Source of the DNA: Candidatus Latescibacterota bacterium
GTDB taxonomy: Bacteria > Krumholzibacteriota > Krumholzibacteriia > LZORAL124-64-63
Direction of reading: 5' to 3'
Assembly (NCBI GenBank): GCA_030658975.1
Contig: JAUSBL010000093.1
Coordinates: 1 to 64,000 of the forward strand
DNA: 64,000 bases
The notes below the pieces were generated by a model. It saw only the letters and a program-made list of their open reading frames with translations, ran no database searches and was not told the DNA's origin. Each line of letters begins with the position of its first letter. The stretch's first letter is position 1. This document shows positions 9,548-18,823 of this stretch, piece after piece. A program made the translations under genes and the position numbers.

Positions 9548-10033
9548 ATGAGCCCGCTCGTCGTCGACATCCTGGAGCGCTTCCCCGGCGCCCGCCGCGA
9601 CAGCCTGATCCCGATCCTGCAGGCCGTGCAGGAACAGGAGGGGTTCCTGTCGCAGGAGTCCGTCCTGGCGATCGGCCGCCATCTGGACCTGCCCGCCAGC
9701 AAGGTCTACGGCGTGGCGACCTTCTACAACCAGTTCCGCTTCACGCCCATCGGCCGCTTCCACGTCCAGGTCTGCCGCGGCACCGCCTGCCACGTGAAGG
9801 GTTCGGCCAACGTGCTCGACGCGGTCGAACGCGACCTGGGCGTCAAGGCGGGCGGCACCACGCGCGACGGCCTGTTCAGCCTCGAAGTCGTGGCCTGCAT
9901 CGGGGCCTGCGGGCTCGCGCCGGTCATCGCCGTGGGCGGCGACTTCCACGCCGGCGTCGCCCCGCGCGACGTGCCCGGGATCTTCGCCTCCTACCGCGAG
10001 CGCGCGAAAGAGGGTGGCAGCGATGCGGCCTGA
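9548..10033 (+). CDS. hydC: [FeFe] hydrogenase subunit HydC, NuoE-like [2Fe-2S] protein
   Basis: Small electron-transfer subunit (161 aa) of a trimeric NAD-linked [FeFe] hydrogenase, homologous to NuoE. An N-terminal helical region ('LIPILQAVQEQEGFLSQE', 'VYGVATFYNQFRFTPIGRF') leads to a thioredoxin-fold domain whose four cysteines (CRGTAC ... CIGACG) bind one [2Fe-2S] cluster. The start is the ATG at 9548 with GAGGAGG upstream; the track's longer ORF (8837) is rex read in another frame. It overlaps hydB by 11 nt. Confidence 0.93.
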   Translation: MSPLVVDILERFPGARRDSLIPILQAVQEQEGFLSQESVLAIGRHLDLPASKVYGVATFYNQFRFTPIGRFHVQVCRGTACHVKGSANVLDAVERDLGVKAGGTTRDGLFSLEVVACIGACGLAPVIAVGGDFHAGVAPRDVPGIFASYRERAKEGGSDAA

Positions 10034-11975
10034 CGCGACCGACGGGAACATCCTGGGCGGGGAGCGCCTGCACGCCCTGCTGTGCGGCGGCGCCGACCAC
10101 GACGCGGAGCTGAACTCCGAACTGCAGCGGCTGCGGCGCGAGCGGATCGACCGGCCCGTCATCTTCGTCGGCGCCGGGACCTGCGGCCTGGGCGCGGGAG
10201 CGGGCAAGGTGCTGACCGCCGTGCGCGCGCACCTCGCGGCCGGCGGGATCGACGCCGACGTGGTCGAGACCGGCTGCATCGGCCTCTGCTCTGAGGAGCC
10301 CCTGCTGGAGGTGCAGCTGCCGGGCCGGGCCCGGGCGGTCTTCAGCCGCGTGAAGCCGCAGGACGCGCCGGGCATCCTCGACGCGATGCTGTCCGGCACG
10401 GTGCCGACGGCCCATTTCCTGGGCCAGCACGGACCCGAGGGCCTGCGGCGCTGGGACGGCCTGGCCGCGCTCGCCGATCATCCGTTTTTCGCCGGGCAGA
10501 CGCGCTGGGTGCTGCGCAACTGCGGTCTGATCGACCCGGGCAGCCTCGAGGAATCCCTGGCCTGGGGCGGTTACCGCGGCCTGGCCAAGGCCCTGCGCAC
10601 GCAGACTCCGGCCGAGGTCTGCGCCGAGGTCGAACGCAGCGGGCTGCGCGGCCGCGGCGGCGGCGGCTTCCCCACCGGGCGCAAGTGGACCTTCGCCCTG
10701 AACACCGCCGCCGACCAGCGCTACATGATCTGCAACGCCGACGAGGGCGATCCCGGCGCCTTCATGGACCGCGCCGTCATCGAGGGCGACCCGCACCGCG
10801 TGCTCGAGGGTCTGGCCCTGGCCGCCTACGCGATCGGCGCCACCAAGGCCTACATCTACATCCGCGCCGAGTACCCGCTGGCCATCCGGCGCCTGCGCGC
10901 GGCCATCGCCCAGGCCGAGACCCGCGGCCTGCTCGGCGACGACATCCTGGGCAGCGGCTTCGACCTCAAGGTGGTCATCAAGATGGGGGCCGGCGCCTTC
11001 GTCTGCGGCGAAGAGACCGCCCTGATCCACAGCATCGAGGGGCGCCGCGGCATGCCGCGGCCCCGCCCGCCGTTCCCGGCCGTCTCGGGCCTGTTCGGCA
11101 AGCCGTCGGTGATCAACAACGTCGAGACCCTCGCCAACGTGCCGGAGCTCGTCGAGCGGGGCGCCGACTGGTTCTCCTCGCTGGGCACCGCGGGCAGCAA
11201 GGGCACCAAGGTGTTCGCGCTGTCGGGCAAGGTGGCGCGCACGGGTCTGGTCGAGGTGGCGATGGGCACGTCGGTCCGCGAGATCGTGTTCGGGGCGGGC
11301 GGCGGCATCCCCGGCGGCAAGGCCTACAAGGCCGTGCAGATCGGCGGCCCCAGCGGCGGCTGCATCCCCGAGCAGCACCTCGACATCCTGGTCGACTACG
11401 AGTCGCTCAAGACGGTGGGGGCCATGATGGGCTCCGGCGGCCTGGTCGTCATGGACGAGGACACCTGCATGGTGGACGTGGCGCGCTTCTTCATGGACTT
11501 CATCCAGCGCGAGAGCTGCGGCAAGTGCATCCCCTGCCGCGAGGGCACCAAGCACCTGCGCGACATCCTCGACGCCATCGTGCGCGGCCGCCGCCACGAG
11601 TCGGGCGCCGACGCCCTGGCCCGCTTCAAGGGCGTGACCTACCTGCCGCGCCTGGCCGAGGTCATCCGCGAGACCAGCCTCTGCGGGTTGGGCATGACCG
11701 CCCCGAACCCCGTGCTCAGCACGATGCGCTGGTTCCCCGAGGAGTACGAGGCGCACATCTACGAGCGCCGCTGCCCCGCCAAGGTCTGCCGCGACCTGCT
11801 GACCTTCGACATCGACACCGGGCTGTGCAAGGGCTGCACGCTGTGCGCGCGGGTCTGCCCGGCCGGCGCCATCGTCGGCGTCAAGAAGCAGCCGCACCTG
11901 ATCGTCCACGACAAGTGCATCGCCTGCGGCGCCTGCCTCGAGGCCTGCAAGTTCGACGCGGTGGAGGTTTGCTGA
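10023..11975 (+). CDS. hydB: [FeFe] hydrogenase subunit HydB, NuoF-like flavoprotein
   Basis: Flavin/NAD-binding subunit (650 aa), the site where electrons are exchanged with NAD(H) and, in bifurcating enzymes, with ferredoxin. In order: an N-terminal thioredoxin-like [2Fe-2S] domain (GAGTCGLGAG, CIGLCSEEPL), the FMN/NADH core (GRGGGGFPTGRKW, CNADEGDPGAF), an SLBB segment, the NuoF cluster motif ESCGKCIPCREG, and a C-terminal 2[4Fe-4S] ferredoxin domain (CKGCTLCARVC, CIACGACLEAC). This architecture is that of HydB in HydABC rather than NuoF of complex I. ATG 10023 is preferred (AGAGGG 8 nt upstream); GTG 10014 is an alternative. The stop overlaps the hydA start (TGATG). Confidence 0.94.
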   Translation: MRPDATDGNILGGERLHALLCGGADHDAELNSELQRLRRERIDRPVIFVGAGTCGLGAGAGKVLTAVRAHLAAGGIDADVVETGCIGLCSEEPLLEVQLPGRARAVFSRVKPQDAPGILDAMLSGTVPTAHFLGQHGPEGLRRWDGLAALADHPFFAGQTRWVLRNCGLIDPGSLEESLAWGGYRGLAKALRTQTPAEVCAEVERSGLRGRGGGGFPTGRKWTFALNTAADQRYMICNADEGDPGAFMDRAVIEGDPHRVLEGLALAAYAIGATKAYIYIRAEYPLAIRRLRAAIAQAETRGLLGDDILGSGFDLKVVIKMGAGAFVCGEETALIHSIEGRRGMPRPRPPFPAVSGLFGKPSVINNVETLANVPELVERGADWFSSLGTAGSKGTKVFALSGKVARTGLVEVAMGTSVREIVFGAGGGIPGGKAYKAVQIGGPSGGCIPEQHLDILVDYESLKTVGAMMGSGGLVVMDEDTCMVDVARFFMDFIQRESCGKCIPCREGTKHLRDILDAIVRGRRHESGADALARFKGVTYLPRLAEVIRETSLCGLGMTAPNPVLSTMRWFPEEYEAHIYERRCPAKVCRDLLTFDIDTGLCKGCTLCARVCPAGAIVGVKKQPHLIVHDKCIACGACLEACKFDAVEVC

Positions 11976-13711
11976 TGAGCCCGAACGAAACGTTCCTCGT
12001 CCAGGTGAACGGCCGGCCGGCCGAGGCCAGGCGCGGCGAGACCCTGCTCGACGTCTGCCGGCACGCCGGCGTGGACGTGCCGACGCTGTGCCACATGCCC
12101 GGCCTCGCCCCGTCGGGGGCCTGCCGGATCTGCGTGGTGGACGTGCGCGGGCGCGGGCTGGTGCCCAGCTGCTCGTGCCCGGTGGAGCCCGGCATGAGCG
12201 TGGAGACGAACTCGCAGTCGGCCACGCGGGCCCGCAAGACGATCGTCGAGCTGCTGCTGGCCAACCACCCCGACGACTGCCTCTACTGCGTGCGGCACGG
12301 GGAGTGCGAGCTGCAGGACCTCGCCCAGCGCTACGGCGTGCGGGAGCGGCGCTACGTCACGGCCAAGAACGACGACCACGTGGATGTCTCGAGCCCCTCG
12401 CTGGTGCGCGATCCGGCCAAGTGCATCCTCTGCGGCAAGTGCGTGCGCGTCTGCGAAGAGGTCATGGGCGTCGCCGCCATCGATTTCATCCGCCGCGGCA
12501 GCCACACCCTGGTGGCGCCGGCCTTCAACCGCGGCCTGAACGTCTCGACCTGCATCAACTGCGGCCAGTGCGTCATGGTCTGCCCGACGGGCGCCCTGCG
12601 CGAGAAGAGCCACCTCAAGGAGGTCCAGAGCGCGCTTGACGATCCCGCCATCACGGTGGTCGTGCAGCACGCGCCGGCGGTCTCGGTCAGCCTGGCCGAG
12701 GAATTCGGTCTCGAGCCGGGCGCCGACGTCGAGGCCCTGATGGTGACGGCCCTGCGCCGGCTCGGTTTCGCCCGCGTCTTCGACACGTCGTTTGCCGCCG
12801 ACCTGACGATCATGGAGGAGGCCTCGGAGCTGGTGAGCCGCCTGAAAGGCGGCGGCCGGCTGCCCATGTTCACCAGCTGCTCGCCCGGCTGGGTCAAGTT
12901 CGTGGAGCAGTCCTACCCCGACCTGATGCCCAACCTGTCCACCTGCAAGAGCCCCCAGCAGATGATGGGCGCCGTGGTGAAGCGCGTCTGGGCCGCGCGC
13001 GAGGGACTGGACCCGCGGCAGGTGTTCAGCGTCGCGATCATGCCCTGCACCGCCAAGAAGTTCGAGGCCCGGCGGCCCGAGATGGGCGACGCCCACGACG
13101 TTCCCGACGTCGACGCCGTGCTGACCACGCGCGAACTGGCCCGCCTCATCCGCCTGCACGGGCTGGACCTGGCGCGGATGACCCCCGGCGCCCCCGACCA
13201 GCCCTTCGGCGAGCGCAGCACGGCCGGCAAGATGTTCGGCGGCACCGGCGGCGTGATGGAGGCCGCCCTGCGCACGGCGCACTGGCTGGTCACCGGACGC
13301 GAGATGTACCACCTCACCATCGGCGCGGTGCGCGGCCTGGACGGCATCAAGGAGGCCCGCATCAAGCTGGACGACGTCGAGCTGGGCGTCGCCGTGGTCA
13401 GCGGGCTGGGCCGGGCCCGGCGCCTGCTCGAGGAGATCCGCGCCGGACGCGACGATCTGCACTTCATCGAGGTCATGACCTGCCCCGGCGGCTGCGTGGG
13501 CGGCGGCGGCCAGCCGCTGCGTGCCGAAGCCGGCGCGGTGCGCGGGCGCCTGGAGAGCCTGTACCGGATCGACCGCAGCGAGCCGGTGCGCCTGTCGCAC
13601 CGCAACCGGCAGGTCCAGGAGCTCTACGACGAGGTGCTGGGCGAACCGCTGGGCGCGCGCAGCCACGAGCTGCTGCACACGGGTTACCACGGACGGGACG
13701 GAGCGGCCTGA
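11975..13711 (+). CDS. hydA: [FeFe] hydrogenase catalytic subunit HydA (group A3, NADH/ferredoxin-linked)
   Basis: Catalytic subunit (578 aa) interconverting H2 and protons at the H-cluster. N-terminal electron wire: [2Fe-2S] ferredoxin domain (CHMPGLAPSGACRIC), His/Cys-ligated [4Fe-4S] (CLYCVRHGEC), and two [4Fe-4S] (CILCGKCVRVC, CINCGQCVMVC). H-domain motifs are L1 TSCSPGW (residues 300-306), L2 MPCTAKKFE (356-364) and L3 EVMTCPGGCVGGGGQP (499 on), then the small-subunit-like tail. L1 has Ser where TSCCPxW usually has the second Cys. With HydB and HydC it forms the HydABC trimer known to couple NADH and ferredoxin to H2. Cytoplasmic; no Tat signal. Confidence 0.95.
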   Translation: MSPNETFLVQVNGRPAEARRGETLLDVCRHAGVDVPTLCHMPGLAPSGACRICVVDVRGRGLVPSCSCPVEPGMSVETNSQSATRARKTIVELLLANHPDDCLYCVRHGECELQDLAQRYGVRERRYVTAKNDDHVDVSSPSLVRDPAKCILCGKCVRVCEEVMGVAAIDFIRRGSHTLVAPAFNRGLNVSTCINCGQCVMVCPTGALREKSHLKEVQSALDDPAITVVVQHAPAVSVSLAEEFGLEPGADVEALMVTALRRLGFARVFDTSFAADLTIMEEASELVSRLKGGGRLPMFTSCSPGWVKFVEQSYPDLMPNLSTCKSPQQMMGAVVKRVWAAREGLDPRQVFSVAIMPCTAKKFEARRPEMGDAHDVPDVDAVLTTRELARLIRLHGLDLARMTPGAPDQPFGERSTAGKMFGGTGGVMEAALRTAHWLVTGREMYHLTIGAVRGLDGIKEARIKLDDVELGVAVVSGLGRARRLLEEIRAGRDDLHFIEVMTCPGGCVGGGGQPLRAEAGAVRGRLESLYRIDRSEPVRLSHRNRQVQELYDEVLGEPLGARSHELLHTGYHGRDGAA

Positions 13712-13712
13712 C

Positions 13713-15719
13713 ATGGACATCGGACAGCAGCTGGTCGCCACGATCCCGGAGCGGTGCCGCCTCTGCTACACCTGCGTGCGCGACTGCCCGGCCAAGGCCA
13801 TCCGCATCACCGGCGGCCAGGCCGAGGTGGTCGCGGAGCGCTGCATCGGCTGCGGCAACTGCGTCAAGGTGTGCCGCCGCAACGCCAAGCAGGTCGCCGG
13901 CTCGATCGACGACGTGCGCCGTCTGCTGGCCGGGCCGCGCCCCGTGGCGGCGGCCGTCGCGCCGAGCTTCCCGGCCGAATTCCTCGAACTGACGCACGGG
14001 CGGGTCGTGGGCGCGCTGCGCGCGCTCGGCTTCGACCTGGTCTGCGAAGTCGCCTTCGGCGCCGACCTGGTCGCCCGCCGCTACGCCGAGCTGATCAGCC
14101 GCCACCCCGGCCGCCGCTACATCGCGACGACCTGCCCCGCCATCGTCTCCTACGTGGAGAAGTTCGAGCCCGAACTGGTGCCCAACCTGGCGCCGGTGGT
14201 CTCGCCGATGGTCGCCACCGCCCGCGCCCTGCGCCGGCGCCACGGCGACGACCTGGCCGTGGTCTTCATCGGCCCCTGCATCGCCAAGAAGGTGGAGGCG
14301 GTGCGCGAGGGGATCGCCGGCGACGTCGAGGCGGCGCTGACCTTCACCGAGCTGCGCCGCTACCTGGCCGAGGCCGGGATCGAACCGTCGCAGTGCGAGC
14401 CCTCCGACTTCGACGGACCCGCGCCGGGGCTGGGCGCGCTTTTCCCGATCAGCCGCGGGCTGCTGCAGGCGGCCGGCCTGACCGAGGACCTGCTCAGCAA
14501 CGAGGTCGTGGCCGGGACCGGCCCCGACACCTTCATGGAGGCGATCGACGAGTTCCGCGACGGCGTGCTCGACGTGCAGCTGCTGGAGCTGCTGTCGTGC
14601 AAAGGTTGCATCATGGGGGCTGGCATGACCACCACGGCGCCGCTGTTCCGCCGGCGCACGGCGGTCAGCAGCTACGTGCGCGAGCGGCTCTGGGTGCCGA
14701 GCGGCGAGCGGCGTCGCGCCGAGCTGGAGGAGTTCGCCCATCTCGACCTGATGGCGGTCTACGCCCCCCACGACACGCGCATGTCGCAGCCGTCGCCGCG
14801 CGAGCTGGTCGCGATCATGGAGCGCCTGGGCAAGTTCGCGCCCGAGGACGAGCTGGACTGCGGCGCCTGCGGCTACCGCACCTGCCGCGAGCACGCCGTG
14901 GCCATCCACACGGGCATGGCCGAGAACGAGATGTGCCTGCCCCACACGATCGAGCGCCTCAAGGAGTCCCTCGACGAGATCAACGTGTCCCACCGCGAGC
15001 TGGCCAGCACGCAGCAGGCGCTGATCAACGCCGAGAAGCTCGCCAGCATGGGCCAGCTCTCGGCCGGCATCGCGCACGAGGTGAACAATCCGCTGGGCGT
15101 GGTCCTGCTCTACGCCAACATGCTGCTGGACGAGGCGCCGCCCGGCTCGCCCCTGCGCGAGGACCTGCAGATGATCGTGGAGCAGGCAGACCGCTGCAAG
15201 AAGGTGGTCGGGGGCCTGCTGAACTTCGCCCGCAAGTCCAAGGTCGTCCGCCGCCGCATCCACGTCCCGGAGCTGGTCGACCGCGCCCTCAAGGCGGTCA
15301 TCGCGCCTCCGGGCGTCGAGGTGTCCGTCGAGCTCCGCCTCGACGACCCCTATGCCGAGCTCGACGGCGACCAGATCATCCAGGTGCTGACCAACCTGGC
15401 CGTCAACGCGGTCGAGGCCATGCCCAACGGCGGCCGCCTGCGGGTCGTCACCGAGGGCGACGCCGAGCGCATCACGCTGCGGGTCGTCGACACCGGGACC
15501 GGCATCCCCCGCGACATCGTCAAGAAGATCTTCGAGCCGCTGTTCACCACCAAGCAGATCGGCAAGGGCACGGGTCTGGGCCTGGCCGTCTCCTACGGCA
15601 TCGTCAAGATGCACCAGGGGCAGGTCCAGGTCTTCTCGAACGCGGACCCCCGCGAGGGGCCCACGGGCACGACCTTCGTCGTGACCCTGCCGCGCGCAGC
15701 CAAGGGAGAGCCAGCATGA
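13713..15719 (+). CDS. hydS: H2/redox sensor kinase: [FeFe] hydrogenase-like domain, Fe-S domain and histidine kinase
   Basis: A 668-aa fusion that I read as a sensory (group C-type) [FeFe] hydrogenase joined to a kinase. Residues 15-54: two [4Fe-4S] motifs ([22 protein letters not shown]). About 60-360: H-domain with divergent L1 (TTCPA, Cys141), L2 ([10 protein letters not shown], Cys189) and L3 ([11 protein letters not shown], Cys296/Cys299). About 380-410: a PF04060-like Fe-S motif ([17 protein letters not shown]). Then a short coiled coil, HisKA (AHEVNNPLG, His455) and HATPase ([32 protein letters not shown]). No membrane segment. It lacks the HydA N-terminal electron-wire domains and the GGG of L3, as expected for a sensor. 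Start ATG 13713 is 1 nt after hydA; the ORF-track extension is hydA in another frame. It overlaps the receiver gene by ATGA. Confidence 0.88.
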   Translation: MDIGQQLVATIPERCRLCYTCVRDCPAKAIRITGGQAEVVAERCIGCGNCVKVCRRNAKQVAGSIDDVRRLLAGPRPVAAAVAPSFPAEFLELTHGRVVGALRALGFDLVCEVAFGADLVARRYAELISRHPGRRYIATTCPAIVSYVEKFEPELVPNLAPVVSPMVATARALRRRHGDDLAVVFIGPCIAKKVEAVREGIAGDVEAALTFTELRRYLAEAGIEPSQCEPSDFDGPAPGLGALFPISRGLLQAAGLTEDLLSNEVVAGTGPDTFMEAIDEFRDGVLDVQLLELLSCKGCIMGAGMTTTAPLFRRRTAVSSYVRERLWVPSGERRRAELEEFAHLDLMAVYAPHDTRMSQPSPRELVAIMERLGKFAPEDELDCGACGYRTCREHAVAIHTGMAENEMCLPHTIERLKESLDEINVSHRELASTQQALINAEKLASMGQLSAGIAHEVNNPLGVVLLYANMLLDEAPPGSPLREDLQMIVEQADRCKKVVGGLLNFARKSKVVRRRIHVPELVDRALKAVIAPPGVEVSVELRLDDPYAELDGDQIIQVLTNLAVNAVEAMPNGGRLRVVTEGDAERITLRVVDTGTGIPRDIVKKIFEPLFTTKQIGKGTGLGLAVSYGIVKMHQGQVQVFSNADPREGPTGTTFVVTLPRAAKGEPA

Positions 15720-16129
15720 CCGCCGGACACGAGCACGACTACGCCGGGCGCACCGCCCTGGTCGTCGACGACGACCCCGACGTCCTGGAGCAGATCCGGC
15801 TCTTCCTGGAGCGCCTCGGCTTCCGGGTCCTGGCCGGCGAGAGCCAGGCCGAGGGGGAGGCCCTCGTCGACGGCGCCGTCCCCGACCTCTGCATCTTCGA
15901 CCTGATGATGGAGAACAACGACAGCGGCTTCGTGCTCTCCCACCGCATGAAGAAGAAGAGCCCCCAGACTCCGGTTATCTTAGTGACCGGGGTGGCGCAC
16001 GAGACCGGCTACACCTTCGACGCGGCCACCGCGGAGATGCGCCGCTGGGTGAAGGCCGACGCGGTGCTGGACAAGGACATCCGCTTCGAGCAGCTCGCGG
16101 CCGAGATCGCGCGGCTGGTGCAGCAATGA
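15716..16129 (+). CDS. Single-domain response regulator (CheY-like receiver)
   Basis: Receiver-only protein (137 aa). The acidic pocket is VVDDDPDV (Asp18-20), phospho-acceptor Asp62 in CIFDLMM, the conserved Thr in ILVTGVAHE, and a Lys near the C-terminus (VLDKDIRF). No output domain. It overlaps the preceding sensor kinase and the following receiver-kinase gene by ATGA, so it is the likely direct phosphate acceptor of the H2 sensor. The track's 791-aa ORF merges it with a shadow of hydS. Confidence 0.9.
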   Translation: MTAGHEHDYAGRTALVVDDDPDVLEQIRLFLERLGFRVLAGESQAEGEALVDGAVPDLCIFDLMMENNDSGFVLSHRMKKKSPQTPVILVTGVAHETGYTFDAATAEMRRWVKADAVLDKDIRFEQLAAEIARLVQQ

Positions 16130-17274
16130 CCGTCGAGACGCTGCGGGTGCTGATCGTCGACGACGAGCCCGGGATGCGGCAGGGCGCGTCCCGCGTGCTG
16201 TCGCGCCATGCGCAGACCCTGCCGGACCTGGACGTCGAGGTGCGCTTCGCGGTCGAGACGGCGGCCGACGCGGCCGAGGCCCTGGCGCGGCTCACGGCCG
16301 CGCCCTGGGACCTCCTGCTGCTGGACTACAAGCTGCCCGACCGCACGGGGCTCGAGGTGCTCGACGAGATCCGCACCCGCGGGATCGACGTGGTGACGGT
16401 CATGGTCACGGCCTACGCCTCGCTGGAGGTCGCCGTCAGCGCCACCAAGAACGGCGCCTTCGACTTCCTGGCCAAGCCGTTCACGCCCGACGAGCTCAAG
16501 ACCGTCGTGGAGAAGGCCGCGCGCACGGTCCTGGCGCACCGCCGCGCCCTGGCCCTGGCCGAGGAGAAGCGGCAGGTCCGCTTCCAGTTCATCCGCGTCC
16601 TGGCCCACGAGTTGAAAGCCCCGCTCGGCGTCGTCGACTCGTACCTGCGCATGGTCCAGGACCGCGCCCTGGGGGACGAGCTCGCCGCCTACGACCGCCC
16701 GGTCGAGCGCGCCCTGGTCCGCATCGACGGCATGCGCCGCATGATCGTCGACCTGCTGGACCTGACGCGCCTCGAGTCGGGCCAGAAGCGCCGCGACCTC
16801 GCGACGGTCGACGTGGTGGAGGAGGCGCGCAGCGGCCTGGAGGGCGTGACCGCGGCGGCCGCCGACCGCGGGATCGCGCTGGAACTGCACGCGCCGGCGA
16901 CCCTGCCCATGCAGGCCGACCGCGGCGAGCTGGGCATCATCTTCAACAACCTGCTGACCAACGCCGTGAAATACAATCGCGACGGCGGCCGCGTCGACCT
17001 GACCGTCCGGCCCGCGGGCGACGGCGGCGTCGAGCTCGAGGTGCGCGACACCGGTGTCGGCATGGCGCCCGCGGACGTGGCGCGCCTGTTCGGGGAGTTC
17101 GTGCGCATCAAGAACGAGAAGACCAAGGGGATCGAGGGTTCCGGCCTCGGGCTCTCGATCATGCGCAAGCTCGCCGAACTGTACGGCGGCTCCGTGGCGG
17201 TGGCGAGCGAGCCGGACGTCGGCACGACCTTCACCGTGACGCTCGCCGCCGCGCCGCAGGGGACGGAGCCATGA
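16126..17274 (+). CDS. Hybrid receiver-histidine kinase
   Basis: Cytoplasmic 382-aa protein with an N-terminal receiver (VDDEPG, phospho-acceptor Asp67 in LLLDYKLPD, TAYAS, KPF) followed by HisKA (VLAHELKAPLG, His161) and HATPase (NNLLTNAVKYN, DTGVGM, GSGLGLSIMRKL). The order REC-HK means it can be controlled by phosphorylation and then signal onward. It is fused by ATGA overlaps to the single receiver before it and hydG after it, suggesting a relay hydS - receiver - REC-HK. Its target is not in the window. Confidence 0.9.
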   Translation: MTVETLRVLIVDDEPGMRQGASRVLSRHAQTLPDLDVEVRFAVETAADAAEALARLTAAPWDLLLLDYKLPDRTGLEVLDEIRTRGIDVVTVMVTAYASLEVAVSATKNGAFDFLAKPFTPDELKTVVEKAARTVLAHRRALALAEEKRQVRFQFIRVLAHELKAPLGVVDSYLRMVQDRALGDELAAYDRPVERALVRIDGMRRMIVDLLDLTRLESGQKRRDLATVDVVEEARSGLEGVTAAAADRGIALELHAPATLPMQADRGELGIIFNNLLTNAVKYNRDGGRVDLTVRPAGDGGVELEVRDTGVGMAPADVARLFGEFVRIKNEKTKGIEGSGLGLSIMRKLAELYGGSVAVASEPDVGTTFTVTLAAAPQGTEP

Positions 17275-18713
17275 GCGCGCCCCGCCCCGCCGACGGCCGC
17301 CCGCCGCAGCGCGCCCTGAGCGCCGGTTTCGCGGATTTCGTCGACGAGGCCGGGTTCCAGCGGCTGATCGGAGCGGGCGCGCCGGACGCCGCCCGGGTGC
17401 GCGACGTGCTGGCCAGGAGCTTGGCGAAGGAGCCCCTCGCTCCGGACGAGGCGGCCGTGCTGCTGCGCGCCGAAGCGCCGGACCTGATCGAGGAGATCTT
17501 CGACGCGGCGCGCCGGCTCAAGCGCGACGTGTACGGCCGGCGCATCGTGCTGTTCGCCCCGCTCTACATCGGCAACCTCTGCGTCAACGATTGCGGCTAC
17601 TGCGCCTTCCGCGCGAGCAACCCCGACTCGGTGCGCCGCACGCTCTCGCCGGTCGAGGTCGAGGCCCAGGTCGCCGCCCTCGAACGCAGCGGGCACAAGC
17701 GCCTGATCCTGGTCTTCGGCGAGCACCCGCGCTACACGCCGGAGTTCATCGCCGACACGGTGCGGCGCGTCGCGGCGGTCCGGACCGGCCACGGCGAGAT
17801 CCGGCGCGTGAACATCAACGCCGCGCCCCTGGACGTCGCGGGCTTCCGCACCGTCCACGAGGCGGGCATCGGCACCTACCAGGTGTTCCAGGAGACGTAC
17901 CACCGGGCGACCTACGCCCGCTACCACCCGGCTCGCACCTTCAAGGGCGACTACGATTTCCGGCTGGACAGCCCGAACCGGGCCTTCGAGGCGGGCTGCG
18001 ACGACTTCGGGATCGGCGCGCTGTTCGGCCTGGCGGACTGGCGCTTCGACGTGCTGGGCCTGGTGGCCCACGCCCGCCACCTGCGGGAGCGCTACGGCGT
18101 CGGCCCGCACACCCTGAGCTTCCCGCGGCTGCAGCCCGCGAGCGGCGTCGATCTCGCGGGCGCGCCCTTCGTGAGCGACGACGACTTCAAGCGGCTGGTC
18201 GCCGTCCTGCGCCTGTCGGTGCCCTACGCCGGGATGATCCTGACCGCCCGGGAGCCGGCGGCGCTGCGGCGCGAGATCCTGGGCTTCGGCGTCTCGCAGA
18301 TCGACGCCGGCTCGCGCATCGAGCTCGGCGGCTACACCGAGGCCGGCGACGCCCAGGTCATGGACCGCGAGCAGTTCGCCCTGAGCGACCTGCGCCCGCT
18401 CGACGAGGTGCTGCGCCAGCTGCTCGAGGACGGACACGTGCCGAGCTTCTGCACGGCCTGCTACCGCATGGGCCGCACCGGCGAGCACTTCATGGAGTAC
18501 GCGATCCCCGGCTTCATCGAGCGCTTCTGCACGCCCAACGCCCTGGTCACCTTGACGGAGTACCTGCAGGACTACGCGTCGGAGCCCACGCGCGAGGCCG
18601 GCCGTCTGCTGGTGGAGCGGGAGCTGGCGGCCTTCCCCGAGGGAGAGGCCAAGGAGTCGCTGCGGCGCCGCCTGCAGGCGACGCGGGACGGGCAGCACGA
18701 CCTTTACGAGTAA
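17271..18713 (+). CDS. hydG: [FeFe] hydrogenase maturase HydG (radical SAM, tyrosine lyase)
   Basis: HydG (480 aa) cleaves tyrosine to give the CO and CN ligands of the H-cluster, delivered as an Fe(CO)2(CN) synthon. The radical SAM motif CVNDCGYC (CX3CX2C) is in the TIM barrel, and the HydG-specific C-terminal cluster motif is CTACYRMGRTGEHFMEY...FC (CX2C plus a distal Cys), separating it from ThiH and HydE. Start overlaps the kinase by ATGA. The other maturases, HydE and HydF, are not in this window and must be elsewhere for HydA to be active. A strong hairpin follows. Confidence 0.95.
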   Translation: MSAPRPADGRPPQRALSAGFADFVDEAGFQRLIGAGAPDAARVRDVLARSLAKEPLAPDEAAVLLRAEAPDLIEEIFDAARRLKRDVYGRRIVLFAPLYIGNLCVNDCGYCAFRASNPDSVRRTLSPVEVEAQVAALERSGHKRLILVFGEHPRYTPEFIADTVRRVAAVRTGHGEIRRVNINAAPLDVAGFRTVHEAGIGTYQVFQETYHRATYARYHPARTFKGDYDFRLDSPNRAFEAGCDDFGIGALFGLADWRFDVLGLVAHARHLRERYGVGPHTLSFPRLQPASGVDLAGAPFVSDDDFKRLVAVLRLSVPYAGMILTAREPAALRREILGFGVSQIDAGSRIELGGYTEAGDAQVMDREQFALSDLRPLDEVLRQLLEDGHVPSFCTACYRMGRTGEHFMEYAIPGFIERFCTPNALVTLTEYLQDYASEPTREAGRLLVERELAAFPEGEAKESLRRRLQATRDGQHDLYE

Positions 18714-18747
18714 GGCGCGGCGGCGCGCCACCACGACCGGAATGAAG

Positions 18748-18771
18748 GAGGGCGCCCCTGCGGGCGCCCTC
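18748..18771 (+). terminator. Hairpin terminator after hydG
   Basis: A perfect 10-bp stem GAGGGCGCCC / GGGCGCCCTC with a CTGC loop, followed by TTCGCTTCG. The T-tract is poor, but the site lies between the end of the hyd operon and a convergent gene. Confidence 0.7.
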
Positions 18772-18823
18772 TTCGCTTCGGCCGTTTCGGATCGTCGGGC
18801 GCGAAGCGCTCGCCGATCAGCTG

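Noticed and set aside
10685-11974. 430 codons of ORF-track extension upstream of hydA
   Set aside because: Translation is Arg/His/Pro-rich and coincides with hydB in another frame; hydA begins at the ATG overlapping the hydB stop.
13521-13712. 64-codon N-terminal extension of the sensor kinase in the ORF track
   Set aside because: It overlaps the end of hydA in another frame and lacks any domain; the ATG at 13713 places the first cluster motif as in other ferredoxin-like starts.
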